Below, piece after piece: positions 42,166 to 52,804 of a stretch of DNA of 64,000 nt. Under the pieces are notes generated by a model. The model worked only from the letters and a program-made list of their open reading frames with translations, did not search any database and had not been told where the DNA came from. Source of the stretch: Burkholderia stabilis (GTDB taxonomy: Bacteria; Pseudomonadota; Gammaproteobacteria; Burkholderiales; Burkholderiaceae); contig NZ_CP016442.1 in the NCBI RefSeq assembly GCF_001742165.1, forward strand, positions 1,116,001 to 1,180,000, in the 5' to 3' direction. The number at the start of each line of letters is the position of its first letter. Position 1 is the stretch's first letter. Position numbers and translations under genes: made by a program.

Positions 42166-43242
42166 ATGACGACCGAACTGTCACCCTTCGCGCTGTCGCT
42201 GCAACGCGCGATGCCCGTCACGCGCTTGCTCGATTGCGGGATGGACTATGCGGACGCGATGGCGCTGCATGCGCGCACGTCGGCGGGCGAACCTTGGGAT
42301 GTCGCGGCCGAAGCGCTGGCCGATGCGCAGCTCGCGCGCGCCACGCAAGCGGCGGACACCGGCCACCTCGTCACGGCCGCCGACGCTCAGGCGATGGCGA
42401 TCGCAAATCTGCTGTTCGCGCAGATGGCGTTCAACCACGACGTACCGCGCAAGCGTGCGCTGTATGCGCGGCTCGTCGAAGCGTCGCACGATCTCGCACG
42501 CTGGTCCGACAAACGGATCGAACGCGTCGAAGTGCCGTTCGGCGACGCGCGCCTGATCGGCTGGCTCGTCAAGCCGGCGGCTGAGCGTGTACGCGGCACC
42601 GTGATCGTGTTTGGCGGCCAGAGCGGCTGGGGCTTCGCGTATTGGCCGATCGCGCGCGCGCTCGCGGCGCGCGGCCTCGCCACGCTGCTCGCCGAAGGGC
42701 CGGGCCAGGGCGAGACGCGTCTCGAACAGCGGATCTTCGTCGACGTCGACATGAGCGCCGCGTACCGGCGCTTCGTCGATCATGTCGCCGACCGCTCGCC
42801 CGGGCCGATCGGTATCTGGGGGAATAGCATCGGCGGGTTGTGGGCGGCTTCGACCGCCGCGGCCGACCGGCGCATCGCGGCCTGCTGCGTGAACGGCGCG
42901 CTGTCGGCCCCGACGCTGCTGCCGTTCCGCACGTTCGTCGAACAGGCTGCAGCGATGCTCGGCAACGACGATCCGGATGCAGTCACCGCGAACTTCGTTC
43001 GGATGAGCTTTTCATCCGAGCGCGACCGCATCGCGTGTCCGTTGCTGGTGCTGCACGGCGGCGAGGACCCGCTGATCCGGCTCGACGATCAGCAGCCGTT
43101 TCTCGATGCGGCAACGTCCGGCGACGCGACGCTAAAAGTGTGGCCGGATGGCGAGCACACGATCTACAACCACGCGTCGGAGCGAACCGCGTTCGTCTGC
43201 GACTGGTTCGTCGAGCGGCTGGCGCGCGCGGATGGCGTGTGA
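42166..43242 (+). CDS. Alpha/beta hydrolase, probable C-C bond hydrolase (dihydroxypseudooxynicotine-hydrolase-like)
   Basis: A 358-residue hydrolase with nucleophile Ser221 (GNSIGG), Asp301 (GGEDPLI) and His331 (DGEHTIYNH). An extra N-terminal helical region of about 120 residues and the AEGPGQGET motif are typical of the branch containing 2,6-dihydroxypseudooxynicotine hydrolase, which cleaves a C-C bond next to a dihydroxylated aromatic ring. In this operon it could cut the acyl side chain from a dihydroxyphenyl ketone to yield a resorcinol for hydroxylation (inference). GAAGGAGACACACGC precedes the ATG. It is the last gene of the pathway operon. Confidence 0.82.
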   Translation: MTTELSPFALSLQRAMPVTRLLDCGMDYADAMALHARTSAGEPWDVAAEALADAQLARATQAADTGHLVTAADAQAMAIANLLFAQMAFNHDVPRKRALYARLVEASHDLARWSDKRIERVEVPFGDARLIGWLVKPAAERVRGTVIVFGGQSGWGFAYWPIARALAARGLATLLAEGPGQGETRLEQRIFVDVDMSAAYRRFVDHVADRSPGPIGIWGNSIGGLWAASTAAADRRIAACCVNGALSAPTLLPFRTFVEQAAAMLGNDDPDAVTANFVRMSFSSERDRIACPLLVLHGGEDPLIRLDDQQPFLDAATSGDATLKVWPDGEHTIYNHASERTAFVCDWFVERLARADGV

Positions 43243-43372
43243 CGATGCGGGCGCCGCACGTGTATTGATCGCCCTGCGGCAGGCAGTGCGTTCACGCATC
43301 CGTCCGTGACGACCAGCCGCACGAAACACCGGCCGGACTGCAATTACCGCACGACAGACAACGGCCCCGCGT

Positions 43373-43813
43373 TCAGCCGTTGACCTTGAACGCCGGAAGC
43401 TGCTGCCCGAGCCGTGCGCCCATCTCCGCGCCGAGCGCCTGCAGCGCATTGAACGGACGGATCATCACTTCGAATTCGACGATCCGCCCGTCGTCGTCGA
43501 AGCGGATCATGTCGATCCCCTTCAACGCCTTGTCGCCGACGCTCGCGCTGAACTCCAGCACCACGTTCTTGCCGTCGTCGGCGACGAACTGGCGGTGATA
43601 GGTGAAGTCCTCGAGAATCGTGATCACCGTGCGCAGCGCCATCAACAGCGCGGGCGCCGGTCCGTACGGCTTGAACGCCATCGGCGAGCGGAATACCGCA
43701 TCCGGATGGACGATCGCGTCCAGCGCGCCGAGGTCCTTGCGTTCAATCAGCGCATGCCATGTGTCGAGCGATTTCGCGACAGCGGGATGAACATGCATCG
43801 GTAAATTCGTCAT
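43373..43813 (-). CDS. NTF2-like / SnoaL-type protein of unknown role
   Basis: A 146-residue single-domain protein of the nuclear-transport-factor-2 fold (AVAKSLDTWHALIERKDLGA, LDAIVHPDAVFRSPMAF, then DMIRFDDDGRIVEFEVMIRP). Members are small ligand-binding proteins or isomerases. The start at 43813 follows CAGGAGTCTGCG. It is 43 bp downstream of the enoate/dienoyl-CoA reductase and presumably co-regulated with it by the divergent PadR protein. No catalytic residue can be assigned with certainty. Confidence 0.8.
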   Translation of the reverse strand: MTNLPMHVHPAVAKSLDTWHALIERKDLGALDAIVHPDAVFRSPMAFKPYGPAPALLMALRTVITILEDFTYHRQFVADDGKNVVLEFSASVGDKALKGIDMIRFDDDGRIVEFEVMIRPFNALQALGAEMGARLGQQLPAFKVNG

Positions 43814-43856
43814 CGCAGACTCCTGTTTCGTCGGATGTGAAAGGAACGAAGCAACA

Positions 43857-45959
<2,103 letters not shown>

Positions 45960-46026
45960 CTACCCACTTGTCCCCTGGACCCGATATGGCAAGATGCGGT
46001 TCATTCGCGCCCTTTTCCGATCCGAC

Positions 46027-46563
46027 ATGTCCTTGCCTCACGCGCTCCTCACCGCTCTCGCCGAACGCCCCGGCTCCGGCTCCGAACTCGCCGACCGTTT
46101 CGATCGCTCGATCGGCTATTTCTGGCAGGCGACGCATCAGCAGATCTATCGCGAGCTCGGGCGTCTCGAAGAAACGGGCTGGATCGAATCGCTGCCCGCC
46201 GAATCGGGGCGCGGCCGCAAGCGCGCGTACCGGATCCTGCCGGCCGGCAAGAAGGAGCTGCGGCGCTGGATCGCCGAACAGGAAGATCCGACGCCGCTGC
46301 GCGAAGCATTGATGGTCCGCCTGCGTGCGGAAGCGGTGCTGGGTCCTGCCGGCCTCGAGGATGAAATCAGGCGGCGCATCGCGCTCCATCAGGAGAAACT
46401 CGACCTGTATCTGCAGATCGAGGCGCGCGATTTTTCGGAAGAATGCGATTCGCGCGCGAAGCGCCTGCAGCACCTGGTGCTGCAGGCCGGCATCGCGAAC
46501 GAACGGTTCTGGGTCGAGTTTTCGCAGGATGCGCTCGACACCCTGCGCTTGCCGAAGGACTGA
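46027..46563 (+). CDS. PadR-family transcriptional regulator
   Basis: A 178-residue PadR repressor. The N-terminal winged helix reads HALLTALAERPGSGSELADR, then IGYFWQATHQQIYRELGRLEE, with the beta-wing ending RKRAYRILPAGKKEL. A C-terminal helical dimerisation domain follows. PadR proteins usually repress a divergent detoxification or degradation gene and respond to phenolic ligands. The start at 46027 (MSLPHALLTAL) is the family-typical one; the in-frame extension upstream runs through the operators. Two palindromes in the intergenic region are its likely sites. Confidence 0.9.
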   Translation: MSLPHALLTALAERPGSGSELADRFDRSIGYFWQATHQQIYRELGRLEETGWIESLPAESGRGRKRAYRILPAGKKELRRWIAEQEDPTPLREALMVRLRAEAVLGPAGLEDEIRRRIALHQEKLDLYLQIEARDFSEECDSRAKRLQHLVLQAGIANERFWVEFSQDALDTLRLPKD

Positions 46564-46575
46564 TCGGCGTTCGGC

Positions 46576-46992
46576 TCACGCTGCCGGCGCGATACGCAAC
46601 GCGGCGCGCCCGATCCGCGCATCGAGGCTGAACGCACCCGCGCCGAAGTACGCGATCTGCAGCAGGCCGCCGGCCATCATCACGTTCTTCAGGAAGTGGA
46701 TCATCTGGTTCTGGTCGGCGAAGTTGTGATGGAAGAACACCGCGGTCACCAGGCTGAACAGCGCCATCGCCAGCGCCACGGGACGGGCCCGATAACCCGA
46801 CATCAGCAGCAGGCCGCCACCCGCTTCGACCAGCACCGCGACCACGAATGCGAGCGACGGCGCCGGCAAGCCGACCGATGCGATGTAGCCGACGGTTGTC
46901 GCGTGCGCGGCCAGCTTGCTCAACCCGCTCATCAGAAACGGCGCGCCGATCAGAATGCGGCCGAGAAGCGGAAGATACTTGTAACGATCCAT
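46576..46992 (-). CDS. DoxX-family membrane protein
   Basis: A 138-residue protein with four hydrophobic segments and the DoxX signature LPLLGRILIGAPFLMSGLSKL at the N-terminus (written across residues 7-27). DoxX-like proteins are small inner-membrane subunits linked to quinone or thiol redox functions; the activity is not defined. It follows the pirin gene by 49 bp on the same strand, and the pair is divergent from a LysR regulator, a common grouping. Confidence 0.88.
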   Translation of the reverse strand: MDRYKYLPLLGRILIGAPFLMSGLSKLAAHATTVGYIASVGLPAPSLAFVVAVLVEAGGGLLLMSGYRARPVALAMALFSLVTAVFFHHNFADQNQMIHFLKNVMMAGGLLQIAYFGAGAFSLDARIGRAALRIAPAA

Positions 46993-47041
46993 GATGAACT
47001 CCTGAAATGAAATGATTCGATGGACTGGGAAATAAAGGCAC

Positions 47042-47740
47042 TCAGCCGGCGTCCACCATCACCAGCTCAGAATCTTCGAGCGCGGTGATGGTCACCGCAC
47101 CCTCGTTCGTGATCGCGACGCCGTCGAGCGGCCCCACGCGTTCTCCGTTCACTTCGATGCGCCCCGAAGCCGCGACGAGATACGCGCGGCGCGATGCGCC
47201 CAATACGTGCCGGACCTGCTCGCCCGTCTTCAGCGTCGCGCCGAGCACCCGCGCATCGGCACGGATCGGCAGCGCGCCGTCGTCGCCGGCGAAACCGCTC
47301 GCCAGCACGACGAACCGTCCGGACCGGTCGCCTTTCGGAAACTGCTTCGTATCCCACGCGGGCGCCCCGCCGCCGGCGCGCGGCACCAGCCAGATCTGAT
47401 AGACCTTCAGCGGCACGTCGCCCCGGTTGAACTCGGCATGACGGATGCCCGTTCCCGCGCTCATGACCTGGACGTCGCCCGCGCCGATCGTTCCTTCGGA
47501 ACCCAAAGTGTCGCGATGGCCGAGCACGCCCTGCCGCACGTACGTGATGATTTCCACGTCGCGGTGCCCGTGCATCGGGAACCCGCTGCCGACAGCGATC
47601 TCGTCGTCGTTCCAGACGATCAGCGGGCCCAGCGGCGCATGCTCGGGCGTGCCGTCCGGCGTGACCGCGAAGTGATATTTCGCGCGCAGCCAGCCGTGAT
47701 TCGCCGCATCCAGTGATTCCCAACGCCGATGAGTGAGCAT
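47042..47740 (-). CDS. Pirin-family protein (YhhW-like, putative quercetin 2,3-dioxygenase)
   Basis: A 232-residue bicupin. The metal-binding cupin shows FPMHGHRDVEIITYV and SAGTGIRHAEFN, giving the three His and one Glu expected. Related YhhW binds a metal and has quercetinase activity in vitro; the physiological role is uncertain and may be oxidative-stress related. The ATG at 47740 lies downstream of an AAAAAGGAT element. It is first gene of a pirin-DoxX operon divergent from the LysR gene at 47921. Confidence 0.9.
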   Translation of the reverse strand: MLTHRRWESLDAANHGWLRAKYHFAVTPDGTPEHAPLGPLIVWNDDEIAVGSGFPMHGHRDVEIITYVRQGVLGHRDTLGSEGTIGAGDVQVMSAGTGIRHAEFNRGDVPLKVYQIWLVPRAGGGAPAWDTKQFPKGDRSGRFVVLASGFAGDDGALPIRADARVLGATLKTGEQVRHVLGASRRAYLVAASGRIEVNGERVGPLDGVAITNEGAVTITALEDSELVMVDAG

Positions 47741-47920
47741 GTCCGCATCCTTTTTCCTGCTGCCCTGACGACGGGCGGTTACCTGGCGGCGCCGCACCGG
47801 AATCTGCGAAGCGCCGAACCTTGGATGAATGCTAATTTCGCAAAGATCGCTCGCATATCTCCTGAATCGCAACGTATCATTGCCGCCAGTAGAACGATCT
47901 CGTCGAACGGAGCCGTCGCC

Positions 47921-48838
47921 ATGTACCCCATCACCGACCTGAACGATTTGCGGCTCTTCGCGGAAGTGGTCGAACACGGCAGCTTCACGGCCGCCGCGCG
48001 CAGCCTCGGCGCGCAGACTTCGAAGCTCAGCCGGCGCATTCGCGCGCTCGAGGAGGAGCTCGGCGTGCGCCTGCTCAATCGCACGAGCCGGAGCCTGTCG
48101 CTGACGGAAACCGGGCGGCAGTTCCATCAGCATTGCGTCGCGCTGGTCGCGGAATCGAGGGCCGCGAAGGACATCGTGGATCGAACGCGCACGCAGCCGC
48201 AGGGCACCGTGCGCATCAGCTGCCCGGTCGGGTTGCTGGGCTCGGGCGTCGCCGCAATCGTCGCGCGCTACATCGAGAACAATCCGCAGGTTCAGGTGCT
48301 GCTCGATGCGACCAACCGGCGCGTGGACGTGGTCGAGGAAGGCCTGGATTTCGCGATCCGGGTCCGCGTTCCGCCGCTGGAGAACACCGATCTCGCGGTT
48401 CGGCAGTTGGGGGTATCGGTGCGGATTCTCGTCGCCAGCCCGGCGCTGGCCGCACGTTATCCGGCGCCTGAGTCGATCGACAGCCTGAAGGACTGGCCGA
48501 CGGTGTCAATGGCCGGCGGCGGCGACCGGTTCGTGTGGAACCTGACGGACGCCGACGGGCGCGCGACGTCGTTCGCCCATCGGCCGCGCCTGGCCACCGA
48601 CGATCTGGCGAGCCTGCGGATCGCGGCGATCGGCGGCATCGGCGTGGCCGAATTGCCGCGCGAACTGGTGAGCGCCGATCTTCAGGCCGGGCAGCTGATT
48701 CGCCTGCTGCCCGCGTTGTCGACGCCGCCGGGGCTCGTCCACGCGATCTTCCCGACGCGTCGCGGCATGGTGCCGGCGGTGCGCCATCTGCTCGATGCGC
48801 TCGTCGCGGGTTTCGAGGAATTGAACCGGATCGCGTGA
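47921..48838 (+). CDS. LysR-family regulator (divergent from the pirin-DoxX operon)
   Basis: A 305-residue LysR protein with helix-turn-helix DLNDLRLFAEVVEHGSFTAA, then ARSLGAQTSKLSRRIRALEE, and an effector domain. The start at 47921 is set by similarity to other LysR N-termini; a longer in-frame extension back to 47729 overlaps the pirin promoter and is not protein-like. The likely target is the divergent pirin-DoxX pair, as is often seen for this LysR subgroup. Confidence 0.9.
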   Translation: MYPITDLNDLRLFAEVVEHGSFTAAARSLGAQTSKLSRRIRALEEELGVRLLNRTSRSLSLTETGRQFHQHCVALVAESRAAKDIVDRTRTQPQGTVRISCPVGLLGSGVAAIVARYIENNPQVQVLLDATNRRVDVVEEGLDFAIRVRVPPLENTDLAVRQLGVSVRILVASPALAARYPAPESIDSLKDWPTVSMAGGGDRFVWNLTDADGRATSFAHRPRLATDDLASLRIAAIGGIGVAELPRELVSADLQAGQLIRLLPALSTPPGLVHAIFPTRRGMVPAVRHLLDALVAGFEELNRIA

Positions 48839-48900
48839 CGGTTGCCGGCACGACGCGCGCAGTGCGCGGCCTGCACCGGCCGCCGCGCGTCAGGTCCGGA

Positions 48901-49881
48901 TCATGCGTCCGGCAGGATCACCACCTTGCCCTTCACCTGCCGGTTCGCCATCCGCGCAATCGCGTCGGCCGCGCCGGCGAGCGGCACGTGCTCGGTGATC
49001 GCGGGCCGCACCTTGCCGGCTGCGAACCATTCGGCGAGCTGCTGCATGTTTGCCCTATGCTGCGCGGGGTCGCGGCGCACCGCATCGCCCCAGAACACGC
49101 CGAGAATGTCGCGCTCCTTGAGCAGCGCGAGGTTCAGCGCGATCTTCGGGATCTCGCCCGCGGCGAAACCGACCACGAGGAACCGGCCGCGCCACGCGGT
49201 CGCGCGCAGCGCCGCCTCGGTGTAGGCGCCGCCCACCGGATCGTAGACGACGTCGGCGCCGCGCCCGCCGGTCAGCTCGTCCACGCGGCGGCGCAGGTCT
49301 TCGGCCGCATAGTCGATCGTCTCGTCGGCGCCGGCGTCGCGGCACAGCGCGAGTTTGTCCGCACTCGACGCCGCCGCGATCACACGCGCGCCGAGCGCCT
49401 TCGCGATCTCGATCGCGGCAAGCCCGACACCGCCCGCCGCACCCAGCACGAGCAGCGTCTCGCCCGATTGCAGACGCGCGCGCTGCTGCAATGCGTGCAG
49501 CGACGTGCCGTAAGCGAGCACGAGCGCCGCGCCCTGCTCGAACGTCATGCCGGGCGGCAGCGCGGCGATCTGGTGTGCATCGGCCACGCACTGTTGCGCG
49601 AACCCGCCGTGGCCGGTGAACGCGACCACGGAATCGCCGGGCCGCCACGCGGTCACGCCTTCGCCGACCGCATCGATCACGCCGGCGAACTCCGCGCCCG
49701 GCGAGAACGGCAGCGCCGGCTTCACCTGATACAGGCCCTGGACGATCAGCGCGTCGGGGAAATTGAGCGACGCGGCCTTCACCTGGACCCGGACCTGGCC
49801 CGCGGCCGGCTCGGGAATCGCGACGTCCTCGATGCGCAAGCTGTCGATCGGGCCGAATGCGGTACACAACAGGGCTTTCAT
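48901..49881 (-). CDS. NADPH:quinone oxidoreductase family protein (zinc-free MDR)
   Basis: A 326-residue medium-chain dehydrogenase/reductase of the quinone oxidoreductase type. It has an N-terminal GroES-like fold (KALLCTAFGPIDSLRIEDVA), then the nucleotide motif LVLGAAGGVGLAAIEIAKALGA with the VYDPVGG segment; zinc-binding Cys clusters are absent. It uses NADPH to reduce quinones or enoyl-type substrates. The start at 49881 has GGAGAGAGAACC upstream. It is same-strand with the acyl-CoA dehydrogenase upstream (148 bp apart), so a link to fatty-acid or aromatic acyl-CoA metabolism is possible. Confidence 0.9.
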   Translation of the reverse strand: MKALLCTAFGPIDSLRIEDVAIPEPAAGQVRVQVKAASLNFPDALIVQGLYQVKPALPFSPGAEFAGVIDAVGEGVTAWRPGDSVVAFTGHGGFAQQCVADAHQIAALPPGMTFEQGAALVLAYGTSLHALQQRARLQSGETLLVLGAAGGVGLAAIEIAKALGARVIAAASSADKLALCRDAGADETIDYAAEDLRRRVDELTGGRGADVVYDPVGGAYTEAALRATAWRGRFLVVGFAAGEIPKIALNLALLKERDILGVFWGDAVRRDPAQHRANMQQLAEWFAAGKVRPAITEHVPLAGAADAIARMANRQVKGKVVILPDA

Positions 49882-50029
49882 GCGGTTCTCTCTCCTTGCA
49901 CGGCGCGGCCGCGCATCGATGCAGCCTGCGGGGTGCGCCCGCAAGGCAGGTTCACGACGAAGAAGCGGCGGCCGCCAGTAGAGGCACCCGCCCTATCGTC
50001 AGCATTCCGGAATGGACTCGCGGCAACGT

Positions 50030-51859
50030 TCAGAACCACGCGTCGCGCATGTCGAGCGTCGTCGTGTCGACGCTCGACAGCAGATCGAGCTGCGCGTCCA
50101 CCTTCGGCAATTCCCAGTTGAAAAAGAAACGGGCCGCCGCACGCTTGCCGTCGTGGAAATCGTCACTGTGCCCATGCGCGGCAAGCGTCACGTCGAGCCA
50201 CAGCCAAGCAACGACGAGATGGCCGAACGCTTCCAGATACACGCTCGCATTCGCGAGCCGCTGCTGCGGATCGCCGAGCGCGCCCAACTGTTGCGTGACG
50301 TCGCGCAGCCGCGCCCAGCGCCGGGCAAGCGCATCGGCCTGCTCGTGCAGGCCGGCATCCAGCGCCCGCGCGCGTTCGACGGTCGCGCCGATCCGTGCGT
50401 CGAGCGCGCGCAGCGACGCGCCGTCGTCCTGCACGACCTTGCGGCCCAGCAGGTCGAGCGCCTGGATGCCGTGCGTGCCTTCGTGAATCGGATTCAGGCG
50501 ATTGTCGCGATAGAGCCGCTCGACCGCGTAATCGCGCGTGTAGCCGTAGCCGCCGTGCACCTGGATCGCGAGATCGTTCGCCGCGAGACACCACTGCGAC
50601 GGCCAGCTTTTCGCGATCGGCGTCAGGATGTCGAGCAGGCGCGCGGCGTTGGCGCGTACGTCGGCGTCCGCATGCGCGCGCCCTTCGTCGACCAGCTTCG
50701 CGCAGTACAGGATCAGCGCGAGGCCGCCTTCGACATACGCTTTCTGCGCGAGCAGCATCCGCCGCACGTCCGGATGCGCGACGATCGGCGCCTGCGGCGC
50801 GGCCGCATCCTTGCCGGCCGGCCCGAGCGGACGCCCCTGCGGCCGGTTGCGCGCGTAGTCGAGCGCATGCAGATAACCCGTGTAGCCGAGCGCCACCGCG
50901 CCCGCCCCAACCCCGATACGCGCCTCGTTCATCATGTGGAACATGTACGCCAGGCCGTGGTTCGGCTGGCCGACCAGATAGCCGATCGCGCCGGCGCGCC
51001 CCTCGGGGCGGTAACGCGTGCCTTCGCCGAAATTCAGCAGGCAGTTCGTCGTGCCGCGATAGCCCATCTTGTGGTTCAGCCCGGCGAGCACGACGTCGTT
51101 GTGTTCGCCGGGTGCGCCGCCATCGGTTCCCGGCAGGTACTTGGGCACGATGAACAGCGAGATGCCGCGCGTGCCGGGTAGCAGCCGGCCGTGTTCGTCG
51201 GGAATCTTCGCGAGCACGAGGTGCACGATGTTCTCCGCCAGCTCGTGCTCGCCGCCGGAGATCCACATCTTGTTGCCGGTCAGCCGGTAGCGCGGGCCGA
51301 GCGGCGAATCGCCCTCGAAATCCGCGCGCGTCACGATGTCGGACAGCGACGAACCGGCTTGCGGCTCGGACAGGCACATCGTGCCGAAGAAGCGCCCTTC
51401 CAGCTCCGGGCGCGCGAATGCGTCGATCTGCGCGGGGCTACCGTGCGCGATCAGCAGGTTCGCGTTCGCGACGCTCAGGAACGGATAAGCGGCCGTCGCG
51501 ATGTTCGCGGCCTGGAAGAACAGGAACGACGCGGCTTCGACGAGTTTCGGCAAGCGCATGCCGCCGAGCGCCTCGTCGTGCCCGGCCGCGATCAGCCCGG
51601 CATCCGCGAAAGCCCGCACGGCCGGTTCGACTTCCGGGATCAGCGTCACGCGCTCGCCGTCGAAATGCGGTTCCTCGCGATCGCCGCGCGCCGCATGCGG
51701 CGCGAACAGCTCGGCCGCCATGCGCTCGCTGGTATCGAGCACGGCCTCGAACGTCTCGCGGCTGTGGTCCGCATAGTGCGGCAGCGTGGCGAGCGCTTCG
51801 GCATCGAGCCATTCGTACATCAGGAACGCGAGATCGCGTCGCGACATCAACAGGCTCAT
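50030..51859 (-). CDS. Acyl-CoA dehydrogenase with C-terminal extension (FadE-like)
   Basis: A 609-residue acyl-CoA dehydrogenase. The FAD-binding segment is FFGTMCLSEPQAGSSLSDIV and the middle domain has YRLTGNKMWISGGEH. The C-terminal flavin helix region is KSWPSQWCLAANDLAIQVHGGYGYTRDY, with probable catalytic Glu in HEGTHGIQALDLLGRKV. The size (about 600 rather than 380) fits the long-chain subgroup with an extra C-terminal helical domain. The start at 51859 follows GGGAGGCAGCACG. It oxidises an acyl-CoA to the 2-enoyl-CoA; electron acceptor ETF genes are not in the window. Confidence 0.92.
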   Translation of the reverse strand: MSLLMSRRDLAFLMYEWLDAEALATLPHYADHSRETFEAVLDTSERMAAELFAPHAARGDREEPHFDGERVTLIPEVEPAVRAFADAGLIAAGHDEALGGMRLPKLVEAASFLFFQAANIATAAYPFLSVANANLLIAHGSPAQIDAFARPELEGRFFGTMCLSEPQAGSSLSDIVTRADFEGDSPLGPRYRLTGNKMWISGGEHELAENIVHLVLAKIPDEHGRLLPGTRGISLFIVPKYLPGTDGGAPGEHNDVVLAGLNHKMGYRGTTNCLLNFGEGTRYRPEGRAGAIGYLVGQPNHGLAYMFHMMNEARIGVGAGAVALGYTGYLHALDYARNRPQGRPLGPAGKDAAAPQAPIVAHPDVRRMLLAQKAYVEGGLALILYCAKLVDEGRAHADADVRANAARLLDILTPIAKSWPSQWCLAANDLAIQVHGGYGYTRDYAVERLYRDNRLNPIHEGTHGIQALDLLGRKVVQDDGASLRALDARIGATVERARALDAGLHEQADALARRWARLRDVTQQLGALGDPQQRLANASVYLEAFGHLVVAWLWLDVTLAAHGHSDDFHDGKRAAARFFFNWELPKVDAQLDLLSSVDTTTLDMRDAWF

Positions 51860-51967
51860 CGTGCTGCCTCCCGGGTGCCGGCCTTGTCAGCCGAATGAAG
51901 GAATCCGTGATCGAAAATGCTGGCAGGAATTTAGCACGGTCGTTCGCAAACGACAACGACGGACGCG

Positions 51968-52735
51968 CTAGTCGGCGTACCCGGGATTACGCCGATCGAG
52001 CCGGCGCAGCAATCCGGGCCAGACGAGCGCGCCGGCGCCCATTCCTCGCGTCACCGCGGCGATCTGCTGCTTGATGCCGTCGAGAATCGGCTGCGCGATC
52101 GGCAACAACGCCGAGCCGCCGGCCTGCGCGCGGACCTGGATCATGCACGCCGCTTCGAAGAAGTACATCGCGACGAACGCGTCGGCCGGCGTGGCGCCGA
52201 CGGTCAGCAGGCCGTGATTGCGCAGCATCAGGTTCGTGTTGCCGCCCAGGTCGCGCACGAGGCGGGCTTTCTCGCCCTCGTTGAGCGCAATGCCCTCGTA
52301 GTCGTGATACCCGAGCGACGCCAGCACGCCGAGCGACTGCTGCGACAGCGGCAGCAGGCCGGCTTCCTGCGCCGATACGGCGACGCCGTTGATCGAATGC
52401 GTATGCATCACGCACAGCGCATCGTCGCGGGCCGCATGCACCGCGCTGTGAATCGTGAAGCCGGCCGGATTGATCTCGTACGGCGAATCGGACACCTTGC
52501 GCCCGTCGAGATCGACCTTGACCAGCGACGACGCCGTGATCTCGTCGAACATCATCCCGTACGGGTTGATCAGGAAATGGTGCTCCGGGCCGGGCACGCG
52601 CGCGGAAATATGGGTGAACACGAGATCGTCCCAGCCGAACAGCGCGGTGAGGCGATAGGCCGCCGCCAGGTTGACTCGCGCATCCCATTCGGCGGGGGAA
52701 ACCGACTGCTTCAGGCTGACATCGGAAAAGGCCAC
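51968..52735 (-). CDS. Class II aldolase/adducin-domain protein, GTG start
   Basis: A 255-residue class II aldolase-type protein with a zinc site suggested by HTHSING (about 112-118) and a later His in MLRNHGLLTVG. It has the adducin-type pattern DLVFTHISARVPG and FLINPYGMMFDEI. Family members cleave sugar phosphates or act as decarboxylases; most single-domain homologues like this one have unknown substrates. The initiation codon is GTG at 52735, with GAGGAG seven bases upstream; no in-frame ATG starts the conserved fold earlier. It is same-strand with the molybdenum hydroxylase operon 69 bp upstream. Confidence 0.88.
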   Translation of the reverse strand: MAFSDVSLKQSVSPAEWDARVNLAAAYRLTALFGWDDLVFTHISARVPGPEHHFLINPYGMMFDEITASSLVKVDLDGRKVSDSPYEINPAGFTIHSAVHAARDDALCVMHTHSINGVAVSAQEAGLLPLSQQSLGVLASLGYHDYEGIALNEGEKARLVRDLGGNTNLMLRNHGLLTVGATPADAFVAMYFFEAACMIQVRAQAGGSALLPIAQPILDGIKQQIAAVTRGMGAGALVWPGLLRRLDRRNPGYAD

Positions 52736-52804
52736 GTCGACACTCCTCGTTCAAGGGTTCATGCACGCCGGGCCGCACGATGCGGCCCGGCGCGAACTGC
52801 TGCG

